This document shows positions 10,831 to 22,804 of a stretch of 64,000 nt of DNA, piece after piece; within the stretch, counting starts at the first letter, position 1; each line of letters opens with the position of its first letter. This DNA is from Alentia gelatinosa (taxonomy: Eukaryota > Annelida > Polychaeta > Phyllodocida > Polynoidae). The notes below the pieces were generated by a model. That model ran no database searches and was not told where the DNA came from. It worked only from the letters and a program-made list of their open reading frames with translations. The position numbers were made by a program, and so were the translations under genes. The stretch spans positions 28,803,469-28,867,468 of the forward strand of contig OX465584.1 of assembly GCA_950022655.1 (NCBI GenBank), in the 5' to 3' direction.

Positions 10831-13317
10831 GTGTAATGAATATGACCAATCAAAAGACGAGGTACATCACACACTTAATATTTATTTCATTTCACCAATT
10901 AACGCGTCCTGATGACTAATTGGTCTATATGGTTATAACTGAGCCGCTACATAAATAATCATCGCTACAAATTAATATTTTCATTTGCATCTATCAGTAT
11001 GATACTCAAAGACGAGTCCACACTTAATCTACCATCCGAACAAAGCTGTGTGCCAACTATTCCCACAGCAACATCCAAATTAGACGCTGTTCAAGATTCA
11101 ATACTGAACAGTTATTCATACATCATCAACACTGTTATTTATAAATTATTTTCCTTAATATGAATTTATCGAGCTAAATCTCCTTGATAAGTGAAGTCCC
11201 ATAGATAGGCACAATCAGCCCAATGACGCATACACACGCTACTATACAAAGGTATCCCTTTAGGATCATACGAGTCTCTCTTATGTTTCATAAAAGCAAT
11301 CCTTTGAGATTCTGATAAATTTCTGGCATGTGCGTCGTTATTGACAGAACAGAGTATCCCCGGAAACTACGACCAAGTTTTAACTAAAATAAACAAAACA
11401 CAGAAAACCAAGGGAAATAAAAACACACTGAACTTCATTTTGCCCACTTTGCCCGGCGAGGACGCTTGTTTAAATGAAGACGTCTGTGGTAAGCACAGCC
11501 CTGGCCGCATTATACGGCTCTACGGTCCAGGGTAGGTGTGTTATTATCACGGCCATGGCTGTGTTATCGTAACCTGGAGGCAGGCAATAGCACGACCTTG
11601 ATTCAGTGTACTAACACAGGGCGCCGCGCGGGCCAGGGCAGCATCTGAGCACCCCCAACCCACCCGACATGTGTAAAGCACGCAGAGGGTAGCTAACCTA
11701 CCAAGAGGGTGTATTCATTATATAAAGACCTCAGAGATTTAAAAAAAATAAACTGGCGACTAGTTTATCAATGAGGTCACTGTAATATCTGTCAAGAGAA
11801 AGCCATGCAAGATAGCCATGGTTAGGATCAGAATCAATGACCCAGGACGAGAGAGAGAGCTGTAATCTGTATGTCCATGACTGGATTCCCAGTCCAGACA
11901 GAGGAGAGTGTGGAGGATAATCAGTTTTTATTGAAGATTTTCAACGTTTCGCTCATAGTCCCGTTATTAAATTTACCAAAAGCAGAGAGGTCACGTTATC
12001 TATCACTTATATTCGTCTAACTAAAGAATAATATAACGTGTTATAATTCTACTACATAATACACATGTACTATACGTTGGGAAGTAGTCAGTAGGTGGAG
12101 TAAAGATGTGTTTTCATATGGTCCTTTCTGCCTACCCAGACGGTACTAAATTACCACTCCTAACTCATGTCAGTGTACCGAGATGCAATATTTGTCCTGT
12201 TTGCTCCAGAGATGACCAAAAAACCCAGAAACAGTAGCGTTTGTCTGAGTGACGTTTATTTGTCGGACCACAGATTTGTCAACAGGGACACGGATAGCGA
12301 ACAATTAGAATGTCCTCAATTAAGCCATTCACACCAGACACAATACAACAAATTGCCCTCTCTCTCTTTCTTTCTTTTCTACTTGTTTCCCTCATATTTT
12401 GCTTTTCTTTCTTTTAAACTATTTTTTAGCCTAGGGCTGTGGCAAAAGAGGAACCGTGCTCTGCTAGTTGTTGCCTATCTTGTCAGAATTGTGTGTGTCG
12501 TAATTTTATTATATTTCTAGATTCTCTTCCTTCTTTTTTTAGCCACGTTTTGAACATATTTCTAGATTATCGTAAATACATATAACGATAATATTCTAAA
12601 CTAATACCCTGCAATGATGGTTCTCTTTCCCGAAAAAAAAACCGTGATAAGGCTTTATCTATTCGACGTATATGAGATGTACAGAGAATGTCCGTCTTTA
12701 TATGTAAAAGCTACGTAGAGATGTCCATCAACCATGTCGAGACAGATCTATTTAGCACTGTGTGCTAAGCCCTGGAGGTCAAATGGATAAAGAGCCACAC
12801 TCTCTCCATGCGAGGGCACCATCGGCATGTGGCATTGAAACAGATATATATCTTCTCATCATAAAGACTGATATCTCATTTCGCCGTTGTAATACATATA
12901 AGAAATGACACTCTCTCTCCCTCTCTCTCGTTTGTTTTAGGATGTAACGATTAACTGCAAAAATGCACAGAAACACCTCTTTGACTCACAGAGAGTGTTC
13001 CAAGGCATCTTCCAAACATAATGGTGTTTGTCTGTATGTAAGTGTGTTGGATGGTTGGCTGATGGTGTTTAAGTCATTGGAACATCCAGGGTCGCTGACA
13101 TGGGGATAACAGACAAGCAGGAAACACAGTGCCAAAGGTGAGCCTCGAATTCCGGATCCTGTGATCCGCAGGCGAACATGCTGACGATTGAGTTATTCTG
13201 TTGCCGTTGAATATGTGAACGAAACCATTCCCTACAGAGGACTGTCATCTGGGTTTGGAAGAATTCCATATTTGTTGAGATAGAGGGAGACAAGTGGGGC
13301 GTGCCCATTTACAACTA
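10831..13317. other. Non-coding stretch with pyrimidine simple repeats
   Basis: No gene. Pyrimidine-rich simple sequence (CT and TTTC motifs) occurs at 12358-12425 and 12908-12930. The 117-codon frame at 12167-12520 runs through the first tract and looks like low-complexity read-through. Nothing else recognised. Confidence 0.55.
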
Positions 13318-13634
13318 ACGTAAATTCCCGCGCATAAGACGCATCCTGTATGCTAACCAAACCCCAGGTGCGTCTTATAGGATTCGCCCAAACTCGGGGC
13401 GCGTCTTATACGTGGGGTTTTCCCCAGGACAATTGAGAATTTTGAGGGGTACCATTAGAAATGCCTTCAAATAAAAGAATATATACAATTCTAACGTTTT
13501 ATTATGGTATTACTACGTAATGATATATATGCGTCTTATAGGATTTTCCCAAAGTCGTCAGGGGGTGGGGGGGGGGGGGGGGTGGGGGGGGGGGCGTATT
13601 ATACATGAGATGTGTTATACGCGGGAATTTACGG
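13318..13634. mobile_element. MITE with TA target duplication
   Basis: A 317-bp element. The left end, ACGTAAATTCCCGCGCATAA, is the inverted partner of the right end TTATACGCGGGAATTTACGG. The inverted repeats agree at about 18 of 20 positions. It is bounded by TA on both sides (13316-13317 and 13635-13636), as expected for Tc1/mariner-type insertion. It has no coding capacity. Inside are three copies of GCGTCTTATA, two of them followed by GGATT(C/T)(G/T)CCCAAA, which suggests internal duplication. A G-tract sits in the right third. Confidence 0.75.
13561..13594 (+). repeat. Long G-tract inside the MITE
   Basis: Runs of 5, 16 and 11 G separated by single T. It can form G-quadruplexes, and its length is unreliable in assemblies. 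It interrupts the right arm of the MITE. Confidence 0.85.
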
Positions 13635-13649
13635 TATTTTGATTTCATT

Positions 13650-14020
13650 CACAGTTTGACTGGTGAATGGACAAAGAGTTATCTTCACACAGCGGCGCCG
13701 GCTGCAGAGATTCAGTGAGAGGTGAGAGAGGGCCATCTAACGACAGGCTTGTTGAGGTCGCCATCATGCTAACATGCCGCCTAGCCATCAGGACATGTAT
13801 TACGACGCGCTCCGTTATCAAGTGGCCCGTTTATGGGCACTTGGCACATGAAAGGGGGCTGGAGGCGGGGGCCGGGAGTCGTTAATGGGGCCTCCCCATG
13901 CCGTGACCGGCCTCGTCCCCTCCTGTCTGCACCAGGAGTAAAACCCGGCGGTAAATCCTGTTGTCCACTAGACGTGCACCACCCTCGTCCATTTATGCAG
14001 CGTAAATCTATTGTGTTACT
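13650..14020. promoter_or_regulatory. GC-rich islet, possible regulatory element
   Basis: GC-rich sequence directly after the MITE with open frames on both strands (13667-13885, 13833-14168, and 13781-14041 on the minus strand). These arise from composition, and none has good splice sites on both sides. The segment 13808-13856 holds CCCGTTTATGGGCACTTGGC, with a TTTATGG posterior-Hox/Cdx-like core and a CACTTG E-box-like core. An enhancer-like islet is a guess. Confidence 0.22.
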
Positions 14021-14276
14021 TTGTTCCGACACTAACACCATTGTGTTTCACAGAGGTCATTCTGTGAGGCATCCTTTTCCTTCCACAAATTCGAGTTTTC
14101 TATTCTCTGAGCAAAGTGAGAGCAATTTAACTCTCCAGGGACTTATTATCAGTGAAATTGCAATTTGATCCACTTTATTTAAGATGCATGCAGAATATTA
14201 CTATTTTTTCTTAAAAAATTCAAAAACTCATGCATTTGCATGATTAAACGCCCTTAATTTGTACCACGTTGTATGA

Positions 14277-14291
14277 CCCCCCCCCCCCCCC
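14277..14291 (+). repeat. C-tract (15)
   Basis: A single run of 15 C in otherwise AT-rich sequence. Confidence 0.85.
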
Positions 14292-14619
14292 TTCCACCTC
14301 TGTTATCATTATTCCTTTTACTATGGTTTACACAGTATATTTCAATAAATATATGGCCGCTATTCCGATGCTGATTGCGGCTATGAGGTAATTTAGTAAA
14401 CAGCAATTGACATGCCTATTTTTAAAGAATGACTATCCATCTCCTACAATTTGATTTTCTTCCACCTGCCGTTCTTTGGCTTGTTTTGACCATCCTGTTT
14501 CTGTGAGAGAGTGAAACCGTTACAATATGATAGTTTATATGGTCCACTCACATAACTTCATATTATTTATTGTTTACTGCAAATCGTAATCACAACACAT
14601 CTTCGCTGTCCACTTATTT
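14292..14619. other. Non-coding stretch, no gene seen
   Basis: AT-rich unique sequence with no open frames of note, repeats or splice patterns. Confidence 0.55.
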
Positions 14620-14830
14620 ACGATCCTCTACAGAAAACAAATCCTCTGGCCCAGTTTATTAGAACACAATTTCGAAATAAATATGCCAATTATTCTCAGT
14701 GCGGCCGACCAGCGGTATCATTAATCAAGTTTTGGCTCTCATTCTGCTCCTTGATTGGATGAAGGCCAGCGTAATTGTATGGCTTAGTTTGTTAGTTTGG
14801 ACAAATAAATAGTGGATGAGTTCCAGGTAA
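14620..14830. promoter_or_regulatory. Islet with clustered homeodomain and Sox-like cores
   Basis: Within about 200 bp there is GAACACAATTTC (Sox-like ACAAT), GCCAATTATTC, CATTAATCAAG, TGATTGGATG (Pbx/Hox-like), GCGTAATTGTATGG and GGACAAATAAAT. Such clustering is typical of developmental enhancers, but it also rises with AT content. There is no coding frame. Confidence 0.22.
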
Positions 14831-15624
14831 CGTGGTAGGGGAAAGAGCAAGTCAGGAGAATGTCTGAGTTACCGGTGAGTCAGTGAGCTGCTCAGATATG
14901 TTAGACATATTGCGCGCGTGCAGAGCAGTTCATAGCCTTCCTCAAACATATGGGAAAGTGCATCCACACTCACTAGATTGCCTTCCTGGTCAGTAAATTC
15001 CACGGGAAAAATTAGTTGTTCTTCTCTAGTACGCTGAATCGTAATGGGTATTCACTGCATATTCCATGATATTATTCCAGTTGCTCGGGAATAAGATGTA
15101 CATGTACTCTGAGCATGTTACGATGATCACAGTAAGATTTTGGGAATGTAATACTACCACATAATTAATAACCTGACGATCGGACTACTCCTGAGCAATT
15201 TGTATAAATATGTATGTCACTATACTTTAATAACATTTGTATCTGTATTAATGAATCCTCGTAACAGGGTAGCGCAGTATTAAGCCTAGAAATTTATTAA
15301 TGCATATTTACATGCGTATTTTATTTGAACTCCATATAATATTATATAATACCTCAAAGAAACAAAATAACACAAAGAATGGCATATTTGAATTGTGATA
15401 TATCGTTACACTTCATTCTGACATCAAAAGGTATTTACATCTTCGTGCGTTTATCATGATTTTATCATACGAATTTTGCGGTTTAAATCTTAATGGGAAG
15501 ACTCCCCACACAAATATCTTCTTCTTCTTTTTTTGCAGGAGAACTTCTGATACTGTGACCTCAGGCCTCAGAGCATGTCTAGGGGTGACTAGGGTAGCAA
15601 ATTGACGGGAGTCTGGCCTTAGGC
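14831..15624. other. Non-coding stretch, no gene seen
   Basis: AT-rich, with TA-rich patches around 15230-15370. No repeat or gene recognised. Confidence 0.55.
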
Positions 15625-15715
15625 TGAGTGGTGTAATGGTTTACTCGTCGCTGCTAATGTTAGCGTAAACAGTTAACAGGGTACAGATCCCCGACACTTG
15701 TCCGCTTTCATAACG
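15625..15715 (+). mobile_element. tRNA-derived SINE head
   Basis: TGGTGTAATGG (15629-15639) is a perfect match to box A (TRGYNNANNGG). GGTACAGATCC (15680-15690) is a degenerate box B about 50 bp downstream. There is no acceptor-stem pairing, so this is a SINE head rather than a tRNA gene. Confidence 0.5.
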
Positions 15716-16069
15716 GGCCACCGTATAGTCTTGACGTGTTCGCCGCATCGTGCACCGCGTCACACGTCGTCACAATCTGAGGGTTCCACGTAGGAATAAC
15801 TCTCGACGTGTCCAGAGTTTGTGAAGCGGCAAGGAGGGGAAATTGTCGTCTGCAGACAAAGCGATAACATTTTCATAACCGTGTTCTAATTTATACGAAG
15901 CAAAAACCTTCCAACTGCAGCAGATACTTTGCCTTTATGTGTCTGTACACACATACGCATATATATCTGTGAAATGATACGCTCCAAATCACCAGATTAT
16001 CAATGATGAGAACGTTTGGAGTTCAACACACTGTAAAATGCGCTACATTTTCAATGAAAATATTCAAGA
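15716..16069. other. Non-coding stretch, no gene seen
   Basis: May include the SINE body, but no second copy exists in the window to define its end. CpG is relatively frequent at 15715-15800. Confidence 0.45.
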
Positions 16070-16445
16070 CAAATGCTGGTAGTTGAGTGATTTCAAAATT
16101 CTATTGAATTTTGCAAATAACCCAGGATAATATAAGTTCCATATATTAGCAATTAGATTATGAAAAAAATGGCATGTCACCATGCTAACTTCTATGGGAG
16201 GGCCATCTGGAAATGTAAGTGCTTAACTATTGGTGCCTATGGGAAAATGCACTATTTTGACTTTGTTGCTAAATGACAATGATGTTCTATTGATATCTTT
16301 AAATAATTCTGGATTATGATAGTTGGGAACATGTACAAATTAGAAATGCTAATGAAAAATACTATGTCACCATGCTAATTTCTATGGGAAGGCCATCTGA
16401 AGAAGGTAAGTGCTTATCAATTGGTGTCTATGGGAAACTGCTACC
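16070..16445 (+). repeat. Diverged tandem duplication, period 189 bp
   Basis: The block ATGTCACCATGCTAA followed by TTCTATGGGA and GGCCATCTG begins at 16174 and again at 16363. Both are followed by GTAAGTGCTTA and TATGGGAAA. Upstream portions also align, for example AATAACCCAGGATAATAT with AATAATTCTGGATTATGA. Two units of about 189 bp have diverged by point changes and small gaps, so the duplication is old. Confidence 0.75.
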
Positions 16446-18349
16446 AGATGGCAGCAACAGTGTTAATTGAGTAGAAACAGGGGGCGCTTTGATACCTACC
16501 CGCATTTGTCTTTAAATCATTTTAGGCTGGGTGAAGGAGAACAGGTAGAAATAGGACAATGCATACAATCGCCCGTTACATCATACTGTTCTCAGAAGGT
16601 AGATGATAAAACATCAAAGAGCAGGTATAGTACAAGCTCTTTGCTAAAAACTAACGGAGTAACGCTAGGATGGTTTACAGTGACTGGTAGTGTGGATATG
16701 CCAGATAACTTCGCCTTTATTCTATAAATACTCGTCGATAACATCTAAGGTAACCGATCCTCTCAAAGGCTGGGTCCATAAACAGAACAATTGCAGCACA
16801 ATTCACCCAGAAGCACAGAAGAGAAGCCACCCATAACGTTTACGCAATTGTCACCGATGAATCGGATGGCTGACCTTTCAAGGGCACGGGACACTACATC
16901 TGGCCTACATATCTTTCCAATGTCAATCCATCAGGGTATACTGTAACTCCGAGGCTGCACCCACTCCTTAGCCCTGGATAAAACGACATAAATCCATCAC
17001 TCTAGTAATAGGTCTACAGCCCACGCATCTCCAGTCAAAGGCTCCACCCCAACACCGCATTACAAAGAAAGTCTCGTTTATTTGCTAAACTGGGGAGGTA
17101 ATCTCTAAGCGGACCGGCTTTATTTTGCAGTGCAGCGGTGACAGATGTTTTGCACGGTAAATATTTGCAGTTTAGGACGTGAGAAGGCCAGGCCAGACAT
17201 CGAGCTCCCAGCACGCACCTACACCCTCTGACGACGATGCACCACTTATTCGCCGATGGACATTCACCAGGACAAAGAACTAGAGAAAAAGACAAAACAA
17301 CATCTCTCGCTGACACTCTGGCTGGTGTTTTATCGTAGGGCATTGGGTATGACTTAGTATTGGTTGTGTGGAGGCTGACGTGGGCGCTATTTGTTACAGA
17401 TTGAAGTGAGTCAGTGTGTGGGAGGACAAAAACATGGTTTTAGTCCTTGTGGTAAGCTCTTCTCACAAATAAAACATGACCAGTTGTCATGAAATGCAGT
17501 TTATGTCCGAGACTATCTTTTGAGATTACGAATTTAGCGCGATCGAATTTTGTAAGTTCGCTAATGCATGATTTCGTTGAGGACGTTTTGCAAACTCACA
17601 ATTTACTATCATAACACTGATCTGTTAAAAAATATTTTCATCATTGTGTTCACTTCATAGAAAAATATCTTATTCTATTAATTTCCTCTTTGAATATGAA
17701 AGATTTATACAAGAACACACATAGAATCATTCTTTTTCATATTTCAATCGAGAACAACATGGAGCCCATGTCCCCCTTTGGCACTATAATAAGGCCTAAA
17801 GCTCGTTAGAACTATAATTCCCCATCAGTACATTACAAAGTAAGTACGTGGGGTAAGTATTTACGATAAAATCTATTTGTTCCCTCCGTTGTCAAGACGA
17901 TATACGACCAGTGTGAAAGGCCAGTCAGCCGTCCCCTTACTGCATAGAACTATGGACTCAGACTAATAAAACGTATGCGTACCCGCGTTCTATAATCGTC
18001 AATGGAGTATTTCTAAGCATATCTGACGACACACGAATGGTAATAACATACACGTGCAATGTCTGCAAACTTTATAACTCTGCTTTTAATGTTGCACCTG
18101 CTTCCATTTAAAAGAACTTATTGCTACGTTTTTCCCCCACTTGGTAACTGCTCGAAAGTCGTGGGCGACAGACAGCTGACAGCTCATTCTCACGGTAGCT
18201 GCCACAAAATCCACACATGCCAAGTCCCAATTAAACTTATTTTACTTAGATTAGTTCCTTAGATTGGAACACACACTGCCGTTTAATATCTTTCTTTCAC
18301 TGGCAAATTCGGTCGACCAATCATAGTACTCCATATCTCACTGAATGTT
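16446..18349. other. Non-coding stretch, no gene seen
   Basis: Open frames at 16467-16727 (plus) and 17035-17343 (minus) lack domain patterns and good flanking splice sites. No repeats recognised. Confidence 0.55.
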
Positions 18350-18412
18350 CCAATCGGCTGAGCATTCTGGTCTGCAGTCTGATACAGTGGGTTTGATCCG
18401 GGTTTTCTGGGG
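18350..18412 (+). mobile_element. Possible tRNA-derived SINE head
   Basis: GGTTTGATCCGG (18389-18400) is close to box B. CGGCTGAGCATTCTGG upstream resembles the 5' part of many tRNA-derived SINEs, but matches the box A consensus at only about 7 of 11 positions. Confidence 0.33.
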
Positions 18413-18856
18413 ACATGCCAATAAATGCGACTCAACGACGACATAGGAGGAATAGCAGTTGAGTCAAAAAGTGCGGTGGTTTAACGTAACATGGTTCCAG
18501 CAGTGAAAGGATCAGCCGGGGAAGAACTACACTACTATGTGAATCAAATTAACATTCTAGTAGCAAATATGTTGGTATTCATTCCGTGCTTCATGTATGA
18601 ATTTCAGATTTAAGTTTATCATATTCATGTTAGGTGAATGATCATGGGGATTTGGGTACGATTATTTGGTGTCTCATACTCGTATGCATTTACGGTCCTT
18701 GTGGTAGCTCCGATGATGTGGTGTTAGCTTGAGATTCAGAGGACAGGAATTGCTCATCATAGACTACATCTATATGCACCAACTCGTGTGCCAAAGGATC
18801 GATCCTACACCTCCATCCCCACCCCTTACACCCCCGCCAAATCCTAAGAGCATCAG
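18413..18856. other. Non-coding stretch ending in a pyrimidine tract
   Basis: No gene. The tract 18806-18838 is C- and T-rich and could serve as a polypyrimidine tract for the weak exon candidate at 18857. Confidence 0.4.
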
Positions 18857-18940
18857 GAGCTGGACGGAGGAGTACATCAGACCCATCACTCTCCAAGCAC
18901 AGTCAGTACAGAAAGGACTGGAGGAGGCGGTGATGGAGAG
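18857..18940 (+). CDS. Weak exon-like candidate
   Basis: An 84-nt segment after a C/T-rich tract and CATCAG, ending at GGAGAG|GTGTCT, a mediocre donor. One open frame reads SWTEEYIRPITLQAQSVQKG, followed by an acidic, helix-like segment with regular codons. However, the +0 frame is also open, and the remaining frame stops only at its end, so openness is weak evidence. I recognise no family. It may be chance in GC-richer DNA. Confidence 0.15.
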
Positions 18941-19264
18941 GTGTCTAAGAGCGGGCCTGGAGAGTGTAGAGTTAGTGCCTATTGGTGGCCATTAGCAATG
19001 CAAACTGTACATTATGGGAGGCTGGCTGCATCCTGCATGCACGCGGCCGCCGAGACACACTGCCTGCACAGACCTTGTCTCCTTCCCTTCTCTATTGAAA
19101 GTTCAAAGAAAGTCTTGAAACGTTTACTTGTACCTTGAGAGGAACGTCACCCGAGAGAATCCACTGCTCCGTTTTATACAGTTCATAACAGTATATTTAC
19201 AGAGACATGCTGAAGAATGTGGTAGTAAGTTGGACATTATTTGTGTGTTTTTTCCTCATGAAAC

Positions 19265-19510
19265 TCATGCTTTTCATATTTTCCATGTAGAATTGACTGC
19301 TTCTGAGAGACGGAGAAAACATGGAAAACATGCCTAATTTTGCCGTGACAGAGAGCTGGGGGTTTGGGGAGGTTCAACCCACTGTTATATTGCCATGGGC
19401 GAGGCTCGACTTACATCATATTTGTCATATACAAGGAAAAATGATTTTGGATACTGAAAGTGAAAAGGGGGATTTACTTGGATACATGGAAATCCCCCCT
19501 CTCTATATCA
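19265..19510 (+). repeat. Dispersed repeat family A, copy 1
   Basis: One of six copies in the window, all on the plus strand. Recognised by CCATGTAGAATTGACTGC, CTGAGAGAC, AAACATGGAAA, GGGGAGGTTCAA, CGAGGCTC and TACAAGGAAAAATG, ending with GTGAAAAG, GGATTTACTTGG and TGGAAAT. The frame at 19321-19734 merely reads through it. Confidence 0.7.
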
Positions 19511-20319
19511 ACTCTAGATATATTTTTATATCATCTCCGGTTCAGCTAATCATAATGAAACATACCTTCCCTATGGCCAATATATATAGTGAAATCAGAA
19601 TAGTCTTTGTACCGAATATTCACTTTGGGCACACCAGCGCCGGTATTTCCCGGGTAATGAATGGGATGGGTCGATTTCTATTTTTTTATTCTACTGATAA
19701 GGAAACCCGTACGGGAAAATTGGTGGATGATTAATAAACGTGCACAACTCGAGAAACGCCATGAATCTGAACAGCATTAGCGGTTTCCCATCCATTGACA
19801 ACACGCAGACATCAACAAGGATTTACAACCACATAAAACTACCCGCCAACTCCAGTGGTTACTTCTTTTTCTCTTTTTTTAGTAGATGATTTATCATGAG
19901 AAGCCTAACTTAGCTTGGGTATCATAAGCTTGTCAGTGCATGATATCATTATTGAGAGCTATGGCTCGCCAAGCATTCGTCAAAAAGTGAAGCCCCACAG
20001 CGCCAGCAATCTTGTCGTCACAAAAGCAGTGGCTGTGGAAGGTGGGTAGGAAGCCAGCCATCTCAGATAGAACATTGTATCGCCAACTGGTAACCAGCGT
20101 TTGGCAAACCGGACGTATAAATGACCCATAGCCGAGCCTTATTGGTCAATATTAGGCTTCATATCGCTCAGGTAAAATTGCTCCCCCAAAAACCCGCTAT
20201 GGCAAGCCATTTAAGAATATATTCCAAATTTAATATAATTGATGCCTGAGTGAAAAGGACATGAAGCTATGGCTTGAAGTCAAATCACGGTTGGAAAAGA
20301 TTAAATAAGAGGTGGTGGT
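19511..20319. other. Non-coding stretch, no gene seen
   Basis: Unique sequence with no gene and no recognised repeat. Confidence 0.5.
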
Positions 20320-20370
20320 AGTGTGTGTGTGTGTAGGTGGAGGGGTGGAGGGGTGGAGGGGGGGGGGGGG
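20320..20370 (+). repeat. (GT)n, GGAGGGGT and poly-G simple repeat
   Basis: A GT run at about 20320-20334 passes into GGAGGGGT units and then a run of at least 12 G ending at 20370. The Gly-rich start of the frame at 20337-20591 comes from this tract. Confidence 0.85.
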
Positions 20371-20482
20371 TAGTAGCGCAACTGGACGCCAAAGAATCAT
20401 ACAACATTATTAAACTCCCAAGGATAGTGTTTGTATACCAATGCCTACTTACTCACTTCGCTAAGCCACTCATGCGAATCCA

Positions 20483-20553
20483 TACAAATTCAATTGAACG
20501 CATCTACAATTCAATGTTGAGTGCAAGTACATACATGTACAATTCAATTTGTA
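20483..20553. repeat. Short inverted repeat
   Basis: TACAAATTCAATTG (20483-20496) and CAATTCAATTTGTA (20540-20553) are reverse complements except at one position, with 43 bp between. Confidence 0.5.
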
Positions 20554-22782
20554 ATACCTTCAATTTGTCATATCTCTTTTCGTATTCATAATCAGAATTC
20601 TTGAATAATTGAACGACAGGCTTGCCATACGGTGACGTCTTAAGATTAAAAGTACAAGCTCTCAGATGTAGCACAATATGGTCGCTGGCTCCCCGTAGGG
20701 GGGCGTTGGTGATGTGGCAGGTGCAACGGAGACACGGGGGAACCAGCTAACTCCCGATTGTCGTCTGCTGTGGTACTGCTTTGGGGAGGAGGGTTACCTT
20801 TGTGTGCAGGTGGGAATATCAAGTGTGGACGGCATATCATTTACACCCCCTCGTGGATTACAACCCCTCTTACCATCCACTTTACACGTTATCACTTAGT
20901 AGGCGGCGATTAATATGTCAAACAAAATGAAGCACGAGAGTCAGCTTGAGTAAGACCAATAATTCAAGTACTGTTTGAAAATGTTGCTTAAAACGAACGT
21001 TTCATAACAAAGTTCATCCTTTATTAAGCTTAATTTAAAATAACAGCTGATACATATTTTGATCCATATGCATGTATCTTTTTCGGGGGGGTCGAGGTCG
21101 AGGCACATCCATTGCGAACACTACAAATAAAGCACCTCCACAGGCTACTTTCATATTAAATGCGGGAATTTGTTTCAATTAAATATCTTTTCCCTAATAA
21201 TACCCACACGACGTACATATATTCATAAATCGAAATTCTATAATGCCGTTAATTTCACATTTCAGTCATATAGCAGTATAGATAGTATTTTCCTGGCATT
21301 TCGACATGAACTGAAAGATTATTCAGCTATTCACCAATCCCTAAAAGGTATTCTATGTAAGAAGATCACTGCAAGAAACATAATAATACAGGAAGGTACT
21401 TGTTAAATAGACAGGTAAATCAAGTCTAGAAACTGCAGGGCAATATTCATGATAAGTATCCCGAATACAAATCATCAAAAATGTGGATCACAGTTCTTAA
21501 CTCAAGTCTACTTCGTTTCAGACCCCTGTGTCACACTCCTGTGGTCTTTTTTACTAAAGCTCCGATCTTGTTGGAATATTTTTTATCGTTATTTCTGTTC
21601 TTTCTAGACGGCTTGTCTCCTCCACTCTTCCCCAGAGTACAACACGGTTCAAGTCCTGCGACAGGACTCAAAGGGCTAAATATTTGGCAGGATGTAGACA
21701 TTTTTTCCCCTGTCCAAATCATGTGAACACGACATAACTAAACACATGTTTCACGTACCATGACACTCATCCAAATAACAATTTCCGTTATATTAAATAA
21801 TAATTTGTGGAGACAAATGCCTCGATTGATATTTCAAAAAAAAATATAAGAAGTTCCCCGTTATTTTACTACTTAATTTACATAAACATAAAGCTGAGAA
21901 AAAAAATTGATACATTCGGGAAGATAATATGTGCATGTACATGAAAACAGAGAGGGGTGACATTTTGATGCTGTTTTTCCTCTCGGATTCGTTTCCCCCT
22001 GGCCTGCAGGTCAGTACTTGTGTGTCAGACTGATTGTAGACCACGCCATGCAGAAGAAACATGACAGTGAACAAAATAACATGGTGTGATATGACAGGCT
22101 GACATGTTTGGGGGGACCACCCCGGCTTGACTCTACTACTGATTATTTGAGTCTGGAGACCTGGCGCAATTTTTCGATTTATCATAATCCTTTATTCTCA
22201 TAAATTTCAATCCAATCACCGTGCTACGTGTCACCATGTGGCTTCATAAATGATTCGGGTATACGGCCGTTGTATTATTGTCAACTTAAAAGGCTACAAT
22301 TATTGTGGGTATTTTTTTAAGACAAGTTTCTTGGTGTTTTTAAACTGGTTTAATGCTGAGATTTCATGAGGACGTCGGGTAGAGTGTTTCTACACATCTG
22401 TTTCTGTACATCAGTCACAATGCGTTTCATTCCTTATTTATTCCCTCATGTTCATTTGAGTCACGGGGCATCAAAATAAAACGCAATCTTTAAAATACAA
22501 ACACCTTCTATTGTCTTTCCATACAAGTGGATAAAATATGCACTATAAAAAGCCTATGTAGACATTCGATGGCGTCACGTAACTTTGAATGTTATCAAAC
22601 GTCCGCTAGCTCAGCGTTATTGTGACAACCTGGTAACAAACTATCTCGACAGTCAATGCACCAGGGCCAGGGAAGGCTCGTTCAGAGGAGTCATCGTGGT
22701 TACATGAGTCCCAAGCACGTCAGGGTAGTTTACAGAGCAAAACTATTTCTGTCCTGTCACAGATGACATGTGCCGTACTTAC
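20554..22782. other. Non-coding stretch, no gene seen
   Basis: Short frames at 20646-20899, 21170-21406, 21481-21726 and 21793-22185 (minus) overlap each other on both strands and show no domain pattern. No repeat recognised. Confidence 0.55.
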
Positions 22783-22804
22783 CTTCATCGTTATTCAGAT
22801 TCGT
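22783..22804 (-). CDS. Possible 22-nt micro-exon with strong donor
   Basis: On the minus strand, TTCGCTCTTTTCAATTGTGG leads to CATTGTACAG, a fair acceptor. Then come 22 nt, then GATGAAG|GTAAGTACGG, a near-ideal donor. Only one frame of the 22 nt is open (T-N-L-N-N-D-E plus one base). The donor shares GTAAGTAC with the two ratchet candidates on the same strand. Micro-exons are typical of neuronal genes, but a 22-nt call rests on two splice signals and could be chance. Confidence 0.22.

Noticed and set aside
16395..16415. Plus-strand AG|GTAAGT as a ratchet point
   Set aside because: The preceding bases are purine-rich with no pyrimidine tract, and the string is part of the 189-bp tandem duplication.
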